A stretch of 64,000 nucleotides of DNA from Chryseobacterium oranimense. Its GTDB lineage: Bacteria > Bacteroidota > Bacteroidia > Flavobacteriales > Weeksellaceae. Positions 16,064-24,991 of the stretch are shown here, in pieces. Below the pieces are notes generated by a model. The model saw nothing but the letters and a program-made list of their open reading frames with translations, was not told the origin of the DNA and did not search any database. The position numbers were made by a program, and so were the translations under genes. The stretch spans positions 310,001-374,000 of the forward strand of contig NZ_FQWT01000004.1 in assembly GCF_900129755.1 (NCBI RefSeq), read 5' to 3'. Each line of letters opens with the position of its first letter. The stretch's first letter is position 1.

Positions 16064-18619
16064 TTACATCGGGGCTTGCTGGTCGTCGCCCGTCGCATTG
16101 GAGTTGATATCTTTTTTCTTTTTAGGCTGTTCTACCTTCTCGCCTTGCTTGAATCTGTAAGTCAGAGAAACAGAGAACTGTCTTGGCTGCCATTGCATAT
16201 AAGAATCTCTTATACTGTTTGCTGTATACGTCGTAGATCTCATTGCTCTGGTATTGAAAATATCCTGAATATTGAATGCTAAAGTTCCGTCACCCTTCCA
16301 GATTGTTTTAGAAGCACCTAGACTGATGGCATACATGTCTTTTCTATCCTGGTAAGCTGTTTTCTGCCCTCCTCTGTAGAATCCTTGTAGTTGGAAGCTG
16401 AATGTTTTATCCACCTTAATCGTTGAAGAAAGCCTTGCTCTCGTTGAAAAACCTTTACCGTTAAAATCAGCAACAGCCTGAACAGGATTTCCATCTTTAT
16501 CAAAGGTGTCATATAGAGTGCTGCCTTTTGTATTGTAACCAAACATATCTACATTTCCTAAGAATTTCAGCCAGCTTGTTGCATCCCAGTTGAAGTTTAA
16601 ATCTAAACCGAAACGATCATCCGTACCAAGGTTAATTGGTTTTGTATGAGATTCTATACGCTTTGGATCAATAATAGCTCCGTTTTCATCTGTAGCCAGA
16701 ATATTATACACTAACATTTTTGTATCATCAGTCTGATGTCTGTAATACAATGTAGGGTTGATTGTGAATTTCTTTTTTGAAATGCTGTATCCGAATTCAA
16801 AAGAGTCTACATATGATGGATTAAGATCAATGTTTCCGTCAAAAATATTCTGGTTATCATTATAACTCGGGTTAGGAATCATAAAGAATGATCTTGGGCG
16901 GTCTATTCTTCTTGTGTAGTTTAACAGCAACTGATTATCCTTGGCGAATTCATAGCTTAAATAAACGCTTGGGAATAAGTTATTGTAATTTTTAGTCGTT
17001 GCAGGTACATTTTTCTTAGGATCAAGGCTTATGTAATTAATATCTACATTGGACAATTCATCCCTCACTCCTAACTGATAACCTAATTTTCCGATTTTAC
17101 TTTTGAATTGCAAATAAAAAGCATTGAAAGTCTCCTTGTAGGTTGCATCATAAGTGTATGGCTTAAGGAAATCTAACGGTTTTGTTGTTGTGCTCTCACG
17201 AACATCATTACTATAATCATTGGTATTGATATCAATTCTGTATCCTGCTTCTAATTTTGAAGATTCACCAATAGGCAACTCATAATCAGCCTTAGCAATA
17301 ACAGATCTGTTAATGGTATTCTGATTAATGACATTTTTCAGATTATCAATAGTATCATCGATATTGGTATCGTTGTATGACCGGCTTCTCTGTAAACTTA
17401 ATGATAATGATAAATTCTGCCCTTTATCATCAAATTTATGATCTAACCCAAAATCACCTTGAAAAGCCAGGTTATTGTTTGTTCCGAAAGTACTTCTGTT
17501 TGATGTATAAAAAGGATTTGTAAGAGGAGTGTAGCGATAATCAATATTACCAAAGTTTTCACTGTCAAAAGTTCTTACGGTTCCGGATGCATTTACTGAG
17601 GTTTTTTCGGAAATGTCATAAACGATACCTACGGAAGCGTTATAGTTGTTATTTTTACTTTTGGTTTCAGAGTCGGTATTTCTTTGTACCAAATCATCAG
17701 CTAATTTGGCATTGTTAAAATAATCATCATTTCTACTGGTATTTTTGGATTCCCTGTAGCCTCCGCCACCATTTAGAAACCATGTAAAGTTTCCTTTTCT
17801 CCAGTTAAGATTCGCATTAAGGTTGGTTTGGGGAAGATAGCCTAAAGTTCCGATAACACTACCGTTAAAACCGGTCTTCTTGCTTTTCTTTAAAATAATA
17901 TTCAAAATACCGGCAGTACCGCTAGCCTCAAATTTAGAAGAAGGGTTGGTAATTACTTCAATCTTCTCGATCTGGTCAGCAGGAATACTCTGAAGGGCGT
18001 TGGCACCATCATCTATCCCAAGAAGGGCAGAAGGTTTCCCATTGATCAGGAACTTCACATTGGAGCTTCCTCTCATCGAAACAGTACCGTCAGTATCCAC
18101 AGAAACGGAAGGAACATTGGAAAGCACATCCTGAAGATTTCCTCCCTTGCTTACAATATCCTGGGAAGGGTCGTAAGTCCTTTTGTCAAGCTCCACTTTA
18201 TACGGTTTTGTTGCCGCTGCAGTGATCACCACACCTTGTATTTCCTGGGTCTTGCCGTCCAGAGTGCTTGTAGCTTCCGGCTGTATGGATAATGCACCGA
18301 TATTTCCCGGGCCTGCAATACTTTTATTGACTACACTTTTTTTGTAGTCGATTGCTTCTACTGTAATGTCGTAATTTCCAGGTGCCAGCTCCAGTTTGTA
18401 CTGTCCTTTTTCGTCGGTCAATACAGCGTCACTTAAGGTCTTGTTCGCTTTATTGCTGAACGTCACAGAGGCATAAGGAACCGGTTGATTGTTTTTGTTG
18501 ACGATCATTCCCGTAACTCCTGCTTTCTCCTGGGCAAATGCCATTGCTGCTGCCGAAAGTACAAAAGTAAGTGCTAGCGTTTTTTTTGTGAAAATGTTGA
18601 CAATTTCCGTCTGATTCAT
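16064..18619 (-). CDS. Outer-membrane beta-barrel protein, TonB-dependent receptor family, with N-terminal carboxypeptidase-regulatory-like domain
   Basis: The protein is 851 residues long. After the signal peptide (about 1-30, ending MAFAQ) comes a CarboxypepD-regulatory-like beta sandwich (about 31-120, VTGMIVNKNNQPVPYASV). Next is a plug domain (about 130-245) with VLSNVPSVSVDTDGTVSMRG and IEKIEVITNPSSKFEASG. A large barrel follows, with alternating aromatic strands to the C-terminus. It belongs to the 'outer membrane beta-barrel' branch of TonB-dependent proteins. No SusD gene follows, so it is not a standard SusCD glycan pair; a siderophore, peptide or metal substrate is equally possible. 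The C-terminal tail is Lys/Asp-rich rather than ending in an aromatic residue. Confidence 0.9.
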   Translation of the reverse strand: MNQTEIVNIFTKKTLALTFVLSAAAMAFAQEKAGVTGMIVNKNNQPVPYASVTFSNKANKTLSDAVLTDEKGQYKLELAPGNYDITVEAIDYKKSVVNKSIAGPGNIGALSIQPEATSTLDGKTQEIQGVVITAAATKPYKVELDKRTYDPSQDIVSKGGNLQDVLSNVPSVSVDTDGTVSMRGSSNVKFLINGKPSALLGIDDGANALQSIPADQIEKIEVITNPSSKFEASGTAGILNIILKKSKKTGFNGSVIGTLGYLPQTNLNANLNWRKGNFTWFLNGGGGYRESKNTSRNDDYFNNAKLADDLVQRNTDSETKSKNNNYNASVGIVYDISEKTSVNASGTVRTFDSENFGNIDYRYTPLTNPFYTSNRSTFGTNNNLAFQGDFGLDHKFDDKGQNLSLSLSLQRSRSYNDTNIDDTIDNLKNVINQNTINRSVIAKADYELPIGESSKLEAGYRIDINTNDYSNDVRESTTTKPLDFLKPYTYDATYKETFNAFYLQFKSKIGKLGYQLGVRDELSNVDINYISLDPKKNVPATTKNYNNLFPSVYLSYEFAKDNQLLLNYTRRIDRPRSFFMIPNPSYNDNQNIFDGNIDLNPSYVDSFEFGYSISKKKFTINPTLYYRHQTDDTKMLVYNILATDENGAIIDPKRIESHTKPINLGTDDRFGLDLNFNWDATSWLKFLGNVDMFGYNTKGSTLYDTFDKDGNPVQAVADFNGKGFSTRARLSSTIKVDKTFSFQLQGFYRGGQKTAYQDRKDMYAISLGASKTIWKGDGTLAFNIQDIFNTRAMRSTTYTANSIRDSYMQWQPRQFSVSLTYRFKQGEKVEQPKKKKDINSNATGDDQQAPM

Positions 18620-18787
18620 AAGGTATTTTTTGTGTAAAATCGTAAAGGTATAAGTCTTAATATTGTGAAATCTTTAATTGGGTTTGATTTCAGATATTAC
18701 GATTTATGTATTATTTATAGATGTATAAGTCGTATAGAAGTGTTAAAAGTTAATTATCATATTGTTAATAAAAGTTAAATTTATCTT

Positions 18788-19813
18788 TTATTTTATATTT
18801 TTGGAATTCAGCCAGTCCTGATAAGCTTTTGCATTGATGGCATGCTCTTCTGCACTTGCTGTAAATTTATGATAGCCAAATCTTTTAGGATCAGCACACA
18901 TAAAGATATAATTATTGTTTTCTGCATTCAAAACCGCATCTACAGAGTTTTTATCTACGATACAGATAGGTCCCGGAGGAATTCCTGCATTCGCATAGGT
19001 GTTGTAGGGCGATGGTGTTGACAAATGTTTGTACAATACTCTTTTAATAGGCTCCTTAAAATTAGTCTGCTTATTGATTGCATAAATTACCGTAGGATCC
19101 GACTGAAGTTTCATGCCTTTTCTGTAACGGTTCAGGTACAATCCTGCAATGGTTTTCATTTCATCCTTTTTTCCTCCGGATTCTTTGTAGACAATAGAGG
19201 CCAGTGCATAGATCTGGTCCCTGGTCAGTCCGGATTGCTGTTCGCGGTTCTTCCTTTCGCTTGTCCAGAATTCATTATACTGTTCATCAAACTTTTTAAA
19301 GAATTCTTTCGGGCTTACCGTCCAGAAAAAATTATAAGTGTCTATGAAAAAATATTTTTTTAAATCTTCTGCATTGTTATATCCTTTTTCTACCGCCACT
19401 TTATTCAGGTCATTCACAAACTGTAAGGAATCCAGCTCCGTTTTTTTGGTAACCTTTCCTATCATCTGGTACATGTCTCCGAAATCTCCTATTCTGAAAG
19501 TATTTTCAGATTGGTTTCCGGCTTTAATCATATTCACAAGGTTGGTGTTTCCTGCTCCCGGTTGGAAATGATAGCGGCCCGGCTTAAAGAACCTGTCCAG
19601 ATTCTTATCCTTTGCCACTGCTTCAAAAGCTTCCTTATCTTTTACATATGGAGCCACGGAATCAAGAATCTGCTTGAAATCCGCTTTATGCGGAATCAGA
19701 ACATAGCCATCCTTTTCCACGTTATTTCCATAATATTTATTATAAAATCTCAAACCAAAAAATCCTGCCGCTCCAACAATAATGAGAGCGATAATAAGAA
19801 CAGTTTTTTTCAT
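18788..19813 (-). CDS. mltG: Endolytic peptidoglycan transglycosylase MltG (YceG)
   Basis: The protein is 341 residues long, with one N-terminal membrane helix (about 4-23) and a periplasmic YceG domain. The catalytic Glu211 sits in ALASIVYKESG, and LQSDPTVIYAI and SPYNTYANAGIPPGPI are the expected cleft motifs. The enzyme cuts nascent glycan strands and sets their length. dapF ends 29 bases upstream on the same strand, so a precursor-supply gene and a peptidoglycan-trimming gene share a transcript. Confidence 0.95.
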   Translation of the reverse strand: MKKTVLIIALIIVGAAGFFGLRFYNKYYGNNVEKDGYVLIPHKADFKQILDSVAPYVKDKEAFEAVAKDKNLDRFFKPGRYHFQPGAGNTNLVNMIKAGNQSENTFRIGDFGDMYQMIGKVTKKTELDSLQFVNDLNKVAVEKGYNNAEDLKKYFFIDTYNFFWTVSPKEFFKKFDEQYNEFWTSERKNREQQSGLTRDQIYALASIVYKESGGKKDEMKTIAGLYLNRYRKGMKLQSDPTVIYAINKQTNFKEPIKRVLYKHLSTPSPYNTYANAGIPPGPICIVDKNSVDAVLNAENNNYIFMCADPKRFGYHKFTASAEEHAINAKAYQDWLNSKNIK

Positions 19814-19842
19814 TATTAAAATGTTGATTAAAAGTTTAGTTT

Positions 19843-20610
19843 TTAAATAAGATCTATTTTACCTCTAAAAACTTGCTTTGCAGGACCTTCAAGCCAAATG
19901 TTTTGGAAAGAATTTCCGTTTTTTTCAGCATGAACTTTAAGATTTCCTCCTAAAGTTTTAACTTTTACAGAAATTAGATTGTTTTTTTGCAGAAAAGTTA
20001 AAGCAGAAGCAGTAACTCCTGTTCCGCAGCTGTAAGTTTCATCCTCAACGCCTCGTTCATAGGTTCTTACAAAAATTTCATCATCCGTAATTTTTTCAAC
20101 AAAATTCACATTGATGCCATTTTCCTTATAATTTTCCGAGTTTCTGATGCCGTGACCTTCTGCAAAAACATTGTAGTTCACCAGATCTTCCACATATTTT
20201 ACATAGTGAGGCGATCCCGTATTCATGACAGTGTCTTCTCCGTCACCGGAAATAGTATCCACGTCAATCATCTTTAATTTGATGATCCCATTATGGATTT
20301 CTGCTTCATGCTCACCGTCTATGGCAATGAATTTACATCTGTCTTCAAAAATATCCAGAAAGAAGGCAAATGCGACAAGACATCTTCCACCGTTTCCGCA
20401 CATGGTACTTTCGCCGCCGTCAGAATTGTAGTATACCATTTTGAAATCGTAATCCTTATCATTTTCAAGAAGGATCAGTCCGTCTGCGCCGATTCCGAAA
20501 CGTCTGTCACATAATTTTTCAATAATATCTTTATTCTTGGGAAACTGCAGGTCACGGTTGTCTATCATTACAAAATCATTTCCGGTTCCCTGATATTTAT
20601 AAAATTCCAT
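19843..20610 (-). CDS. dapF: Diaminopimelate epimerase
   Basis: The protein is 255 residues long, slightly short for the family (about 270). The two catalytic cysteines are Cys71 in MCGNGGRC and Cys195 in SCGTGVTA, and GTGNDFVMID opens the protein. It epimerises LL- to meso-diaminopimelate, needed for lysine and for the peptidoglycan stem peptide. It is the first gene of a dapF-mltG pair. A consensus -7 box lies 23 bases before the ATG. Confidence 0.96.
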   Translation of the reverse strand: MEFYKYQGTGNDFVMIDNRDLQFPKNKDIIEKLCDRRFGIGADGLILLENDKDYDFKMVYYNSDGGESTMCGNGGRCLVAFAFFLDIFEDRCKFIAIDGEHEAEIHNGIIKLKMIDVDTISGDGEDTVMNTGSPHYVKYVEDLVNYNVFAEGHGIRNSENYKENGINVNFVEKITDDEIFVRTYERGVEDETYSCGTGVTASALTFLQKNNLISVKVKTLGGNLKVHAEKNGNSFQNIWLEGPAKQVFRGKIDLI

Positions 20611-20633
20611 ATTTTTAGTCTAAAATTAACGAG

Positions 20634-20641
20634 CAAAATTA
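20634..20641 (-). promoter_or_regulatory. -7 box of the dapF-mltG promoter
   Basis: On the minus strand this reads TAATTTTG (TAnnTTTG), ending 23 bases before the dapF start codon. Confidence 0.5.
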
Positions 20642-20700
20642 ATATATTTAAAATGAAAAACGAACAGTGTTAGCTGCCCGTTTTCTTATTTATAATTGTT

Positions 20701-21369
20701 TTATCTAAATCCGCCTCCGCTGGACTGCTGTCTTGAAGAGCTAGTGCTTTGCTGAGTGCTTGAACTTCCCCTGAAACCGCCGCCGGAAGATTCCGTCCTG
20801 TTGCTGTTCTGGTTTTGCTGCTGCGTATTTCTGAAACCTCCGCTGTTCTGGTTGTTCTGGTTTCCCTGATTGTTCTGGTAGCTTCCGCTATTTCTGAATC
20901 CTCCGCTGTTTTGATTACTTTGTGGTCTCTGGTTGTTATTGTTATAGTTTCCGCTGTTCGAATTTCTGAATCCGCCATTCGTACTGCTGTTTCTTGTGCC
21001 GGTTCTGTTATTATTGAATCCGCCGTTATTATAACTTCCGTTGTTACCTGTATTACGGAATCCGTTACTTGGTCTTGAAGAGGTAGTAGTTCTTCTCTCT
21101 ATATATACTTTTCTTCGGTCGTTTCCATTGTTATAGTAATAATAAGGAACACCGTTGTCGTAATAATAATTAACGTCGTTTCTGTAATAATAGCCATCAT
21201 TTCCGTAGTAACCTCCGCTTCCGTAATATCCGGAAGGAGCATAGTAATATCCGTTGTTATAATATGGGTCACCGTAGCCGTTGTTTGCATACCCGTCGGA
21301 GTATGCCAAACATGATGTTAAACTACTGATAGCTACGATACTGAAAGCTATTTTAAATAAATTTTTCAT
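20701..21369 (-). CDS. Asn/Gly/Tyr-rich repetitive lipoprotein
   Basis: The protein is 222 residues long from ATG at 21369. A start 13 codons further upstream would lie inside pnuC and lack a signal. MKNLFKIAFSIVAISSLTSC ends in a lipobox at Cys20. Residues about 25-80 are a Tyr/Gly/Asn tract (YYNNGYYY, GGYYGND). From about 100 on there are repeated (S/N)GGFRN units, at least five, spaced by Asn/Gln/Ser linkers, and the protein ends GGGFR. It is low-complexity and probably disordered, and may be surface-exposed or self-associating. It overlaps the end of pnuC by four bases (ATGA), so translation is likely coupled. Function unknown. Confidence 0.85.
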   Translation of the reverse strand: MKNLFKIAFSIVAISSLTSCLAYSDGYANNGYGDPYYNNGYYYAPSGYYGSGGYYGNDGYYYRNDVNYYYDNGVPYYYYNNGNDRRKVYIERRTTTSSRPSNGFRNTGNNGSYNNGGFNNNRTGTRNSSTNGGFRNSNSGNYNNNNQRPQSNQNSGGFRNSGSYQNNQGNQNNQNSGGFRNTQQQNQNSNRTESSGGGFRGSSSTQQSTSSSRQQSSGGGFR

Positions 21370-22043
21370 GACTTTATTGTACTTTTTTCTTTTAAACTTT
21401 TTTTCCAATTGACATATCCTGAGATAGCCATAATAGTAAATACCAAATATTGAACCGAAGTGATACCAAGTTCCTTAAAAATCATCATAGGGATACAAAT
21501 AAAATCTCCGATGATCCAGAAAATCCAGTTCTCAATGCGCTGTTTCGCCATAAACCACATTCCTACTAAAAATATAGAAGTGGTGATCACATCAAGCCAG
21601 TTGGCCCAATCAAGATGATATAATCCTAAGTTTGTACCTTCCATAGAAAATTGATTATCTATATAAGGTTTGTAATAATATATAAGCGTAACCAATGCCA
21701 GGCTTAAAATAAACAGGCCGCCGGCATATAACCTTTCCCTGTTGGTAGCCCAGCTTACCTCTACATGAACATGGTCTTCAGAATTTTTTGACCATAAGAT
21801 CCAGCCGTAAATACTCATTGCTGTATAATATACGTTAATCATACAGTCGCCAAGCAGTCCGAAATTAAAGAGAATATACACATAGATCAGGGTAGAAATG
21901 ATGCCGGTAGGGTAAACCCAGATATTCTTTTTAATTGAAAAATAGACGCTCAAAATTCCGAAAAATGCACCGCTGGCTTCCAGTAGAATTTGTATGCTAC
22001 TGTAGTTTTCATACGGCTTTACGAAAAGATCATATAAATTCAT
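21366..22043 (-). CDS. pnuC: Nicotinamide riboside transporter PnuC
   Basis: The protein is 225 residues long from ATG at 22043. A TTG six codons upstream is rejected because a -7 box overlaps it. About seven membrane helices are visible, with the PnuC features NIWVYPTGIIST, SIYGWILW near the middle and ENWIFWIIGDFICIPMM. It moves nicotinamide riboside (or related vitamin nucleosides) down its gradient for NAD salvage; trapping requires a kinase such as NadR, which is not adjacent. Its stop codon overlaps the start of the repetitive lipoprotein. Some PnuC-like proteins carry thiamine or riboflavin, and no riboswitch is seen to decide this. Confidence 0.9.
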   Translation of the reverse strand: MNLYDLFVKPYENYSSIQILLEASGAFFGILSVYFSIKKNIWVYPTGIISTLIYVYILFNFGLLGDCMINVYYTAMSIYGWILWSKNSEDHVHVEVSWATNRERLYAGGLFILSLALVTLIYYYKPYIDNQFSMEGTNLGLYHLDWANWLDVITTSIFLVGMWFMAKQRIENWIFWIIGDFICIPMMIFKELGITSVQYLVFTIMAISGYVNWKKSLKEKSTIKS

Positions 22044-22048
22044 GCGAT

Positions 22049-22056
22049 CAAAAATA
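22049..22056 (-). promoter_or_regulatory. -7 box of the pnuC promoter
   Basis: On the minus strand TATTTTTG ends 5 bases before the pnuC ATG at 22043. That fits a near-leaderless transcript and excludes the longer start. Confidence 0.45.
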
Positions 22057-22209
22057 CGCAAAAATTAGCAGTTTTGAAAATAAATTAAATAATGTGGATG
22101 TCAGATTTTTAAAGACTTTTATTTAAAATAAATTAGGAAAGTTTATCAATAAACGTTAAGGTTTGTAAAATTTTTATATTTTCGTAAATCTTTAATTAAA
22201 TAATAAAAC

Positions 22210-23751
22210 ATGTCTAAAATTTGGGTTAAGAAACCAATGAGCGCTTATGAAGCTGATATCAAAAAAAGTCAGCTGAAACGCGTTCTGGGAAAATGGAGCC
22301 TTACTGCTATCGGAATCGGAGCAATCATTGGAGGAGGAATATTTGTACTTACGGGAACGGGTGCTTATTATAATGCAGGGCCGGCTTTGGCGCTTTCATT
22401 CGTAATTGCGGGGATTGCCTGTGTATTTGCAGCACTTTGCTATGCAGAATTTGCTTCCATACTCCCCGTAGAAGGTTCAGCATATGCTTACGCGTATGGA
22501 ACAGTGGGGGAGATCTTTGCCTGGATCATAGGCTGGGGACTGATACTGGAATACGCCATGGGATCTATGACCGTTGCCGTATCCTGGTCGGGATATTTTG
22601 GAAAACTTCTCAAAATGTTCGGGCTGCATCTTCCTGCTTATCTTACCACAGATCCGCAGACTTATATTGCGGCAGGAAATTCAGGTTTTTCGATGAATTT
22701 ACCTGCATTTTTAATTGTTTTCTTCGTTATTTCTATTCTTGTACGGGGAACCAAGGGTGCTGCAAAAGCCAATAACTTTATCGTAATTCTTAAAGTTTCA
22801 GCTATTATTTTTGTAATTATTGCGGGGGCTTTTATTATTTTCGGTTCTGCTGATCCTTTTAAAAACTGGATTCCTTTCATTCCTGAAGCTGCAACCATTA
22901 CAGAAAATGGGGTCTCGCATTCCGCATACGGTATTGCCGGAGTAGTGGCCGGAGCATCAGCCATCTTCTTTGCTTATGTAGGTTTCGATGCTGTTTCCAC
23001 GCAGGCAGGAGAAGCTATTAATCCTAAAAAAGATGTACCATTTGCCATCATCGCTTCGCTGATTATCTGTACACTTTTATATATCCTTGTATCTCTGGTA
23101 TTAACAGGAATGATGCATTATACAGACTTTAATCCATTGGGTAAATATCCGGATGCCATTAAAGCTCCTGTAGCGTATGCATTTGATATTGCCGGCTATG
23201 CATGGGCAGGATACATTATTACTATCGCCGCTACTGTTGGATTGATCTCTGTACTGATGGTAATGATCATGGGACAGTCAAGAATCTTCTTGGGAATGTC
23301 TAAGGACGGATTGATCCCTGCTACTTTCTCAAAAGTAAACCCTGAAACAGGTGTACCTACGAAAAACCTTGTTATTTTAGGAATCGTAATTGCTACTATT
23401 GCATCTCTTACCCCAATCAATGACCTTGCGCATATGACCAGTTTCGGGACATTATTTGCATTCACCATGGTATGTGTGGCGGTTTGGGTATTAAGAGTAA
23501 AAGAGCCTAATTTACAGAGAAACTTTAAAGTTCCTGCTTTGCCTCTTATTGCCTGTTTAGGTATCGCGATCAACGTTTACCTGATCTTTAACCTGAGCAA
23601 AGAGGCACAGATGTATTCTTTTGCATGGTTGATCATTGGATTCTTTGTTTACTTCCTGTACAGTAAAAAACACTCAAAACTTCAGAACGGAGAATTTGGG
23701 GAAACTTTCAAAGCAGAACAGGAGCCATTGGAAAAACCTGACTTAGATTAA
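22210..23751 (+). CDS. APC-superfamily amino acid permease (cationic amino acid transporter-like)
   Basis: The protein is 513 residues long with about 12 membrane helices. Helix 1 carries AIGIGAIIGGGIFVLTG (about 34-50), the substrate-backbone binding loop of the APC fold. FAALCYAEFASILPVEGSAYAY (split across helices 2-3) and FFAYVGFDAVSTQAGEAINPKKD (helix 6 to loop) are typical of the CAT/YfnA group. It imports an amino acid by proton symport or exchange across the inner membrane. It stands alone, closed by a strong terminator. Substrate not assignable from sequence. Confidence 0.92.
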   Translation: MSKIWVKKPMSAYEADIKKSQLKRVLGKWSLTAIGIGAIIGGGIFVLTGTGAYYNAGPALALSFVIAGIACVFAALCYAEFASILPVEGSAYAYAYGTVGEIFAWIIGWGLILEYAMGSMTVAVSWSGYFGKLLKMFGLHLPAYLTTDPQTYIAAGNSGFSMNLPAFLIVFFVISILVRGTKGAAKANNFIVILKVSAIIFVIIAGAFIIFGSADPFKNWIPFIPEAATITENGVSHSAYGIAGVVAGASAIFFAYVGFDAVSTQAGEAINPKKDVPFAIIASLIICTLLYILVSLVLTGMMHYTDFNPLGKYPDAIKAPVAYAFDIAGYAWAGYIITIAATVGLISVLMVMIMGQSRIFLGMSKDGLIPATFSKVNPETGVPTKNLVILGIVIATIASLTPINDLAHMTSFGTLFAFTMVCVAVWVLRVKEPNLQRNFKVPALPLIACLGIAINVYLIFNLSKEAQMYSFAWLIIGFFVYFLYSKKHSKLQNGEFGETFKAEQEPLEKPDLD

Positions 23752-23765
23752 AAAATATAAACCAC

Positions 23766-23793
23766 AAATCCGCAGAATATCTGCGGATTTTTT
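23766..23793 (+). terminator. Rho-independent terminator after the amino acid permease
   Basis: AAATCCGCAGA (23766-23776) pairs perfectly with TCTGCGGATTT (23780-23790) around ATA, and Ts follow. The same 11-base arms occur in the terminator at 41438-41469. Confidence 0.95.
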
Positions 23794-23800
23794 ATTTTTG
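23793..23800 (+). promoter_or_regulatory. Possible -7 box overlapping the terminator tail
   Basis: TATTTTTG is formed by the T-tail of the preceding terminator and ends 6 bases before the ATG at 23807. The terminator tail may double as the promoter of the next gene. Confidence 0.4.
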
Positions 23801-23806
23801 TTACTT

Positions 23807-24820
23807 ATGAAAAAAACATTTTCTATCCTGTTTTTCTGTTTGGGAGTAATAGCCTTTTCCCAGCAGATCGAGAGCTTTACTACTATTTTGAATGATAAAA
23901 TCAGTATAAGAGCTCTCGAATTGTATGATAACAAAGTCTGGTACAGCGGAACGGATTCAAAATTTGGTTTTGTGGACCTTAAAAATCATGAAAATCAGAA
24001 ACAGATAAGTCTTTCTGATAAAAAATTACAGTTCAGGACACTGGCGCAGGATAATAATGCTTTTTATGCTATCAATATTGAAAGTCCCGCTAATTTTTTT
24101 AAAATCAATAAGAAAGACCTGAAATCGGAAATCGTTTTTGCAGATACTGCGAAAACTGCTTTTTATGATGCCCTTCATTTTGTGAATGATAAACTGGCTT
24201 TCACTTTCAGCGATGCAGACAAAGATAATTTGTTGAAGCTGGCTGTTTACCGTAATGGAAAATGGGTAATGTTCAAGAATAACGTACAACTGAACAGCGG
24301 TGAAGCCGCATTTGCAGCAAGCAACACCAATATTGCTTCTTCCAAAAATTTCTTATGGATTGCAACAGGCGGCAAAGCATCAAGAATTTTAAGAATGGAT
24401 CTGAAAAAAGAAAATCTGGAAGTTATTGAAACCCCTTTCATCCAGGGAGAATCTTCACAGGGAATGTATTCCATAGATTTTTATGATGATAAATTTGGGA
24501 TTGCAGTTGGTGGAGATTATACCAAGCAGGATGAAAACATCAACAATATTGCAACAACCCATGATGCCGGGAAAACATGGCAGATACAGGCTTCCGGGAA
24601 AAATGCAGGTTATACGACCTGTGTGAAGATCAAGCCGGGTTCAAAAGGAAAAGAAATCATTGCAGTAGGGGATAAACATATAAGTTATTCCTCTGATTTC
24701 GGGAAAACCTGGAAGAAAATTTCTGATGAAAAAGGATTTTTTGTCTGCAGCTGGGTGAATGGAAACACCATAGTTTTTGCAGGAAACAGCAGAATCTCTG
24801 TAATGAAATTAAAATTTTAA
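23807..24820 (+). CDS. Secreted beta-propeller (BNR / YCF48-like) protein
   Basis: The protein is 337 residues long from ATG at 23807. The signal peptide is MKKTFSILFFCLGVIAFSQ. Repeated Asp-box motifs (HDAGKTWQ about 250-257, SDFGKTWKK about 295-303) and strand-rich spacing point to a six- or seven-bladed propeller as in sialidase-like or photosystem-assembly YCF48 proteins. Similar proteins in Chryseobacterium are often labelled 'oxidoreductase', with little support. No catalytic Arg triad of sialidases is obvious. It probably acts as a periplasmic or secreted binding or assembly protein. Confidence 0.8.
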   Translation: MKKTFSILFFCLGVIAFSQQIESFTTILNDKISIRALELYDNKVWYSGTDSKFGFVDLKNHENQKQISLSDKKLQFRTLAQDNNAFYAINIESPANFFKINKKDLKSEIVFADTAKTAFYDALHFVNDKLAFTFSDADKDNLLKLAVYRNGKWVMFKNNVQLNSGEAAFAASNTNIASSKNFLWIATGGKASRILRMDLKKENLEVIETPFIQGESSQGMYSIDFYDDKFGIAVGGDYTKQDENINNIATTHDAGKTWQIQASGKNAGYTTCVKIKPGSKGKEIIAVGDKHISYSSDFGKTWKKISDEKGFFVCSWVNGNTIVFAGNSRISVMKLKF

Positions 24821-24933
24821 ATTTTAGGTATAGAATTTATCATTATTCGAAAGATTTCAGTAACCATCGTATTTAGACTCATTATAAAATACAGGCTAAT
24901 ATATTTCATGGTTTAAAATTCATTCGTAATGGT

Positions 24934-24970
24934 TAATTTTGCAGGATGAAACTGATTTAGGCTCAGTTTC
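24934..24970 (+). promoter_or_regulatory. hemN leader: -7 box, 4-codon micro-ORF and perfect hairpin
   Basis: TAATTTTG (24934-24941) is followed after 4 bases by ATG AAA CTG ATT TAG (24946-24960). This micro-ORF overlaps the left arm of an 8-base perfect hairpin, GAAACTGA (24948-24955) with TCAGTTTC (24963-24970). hemN starts 21 bases after the hairpin. There is no T-run, so this is not a terminator; it may affect mRNA stability or translation. Confidence 0.45.
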
Positions 24971-24991
24971 GATAATATTTTAATTTTTGAA

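Noticed and set aside
20670..20978. Minus-strand 102-codon Thr/Glu-rich frame
   Set aside because: It is a second-frame reading of the GGFRN repeats of the lipoprotein; its composition follows the repeat.
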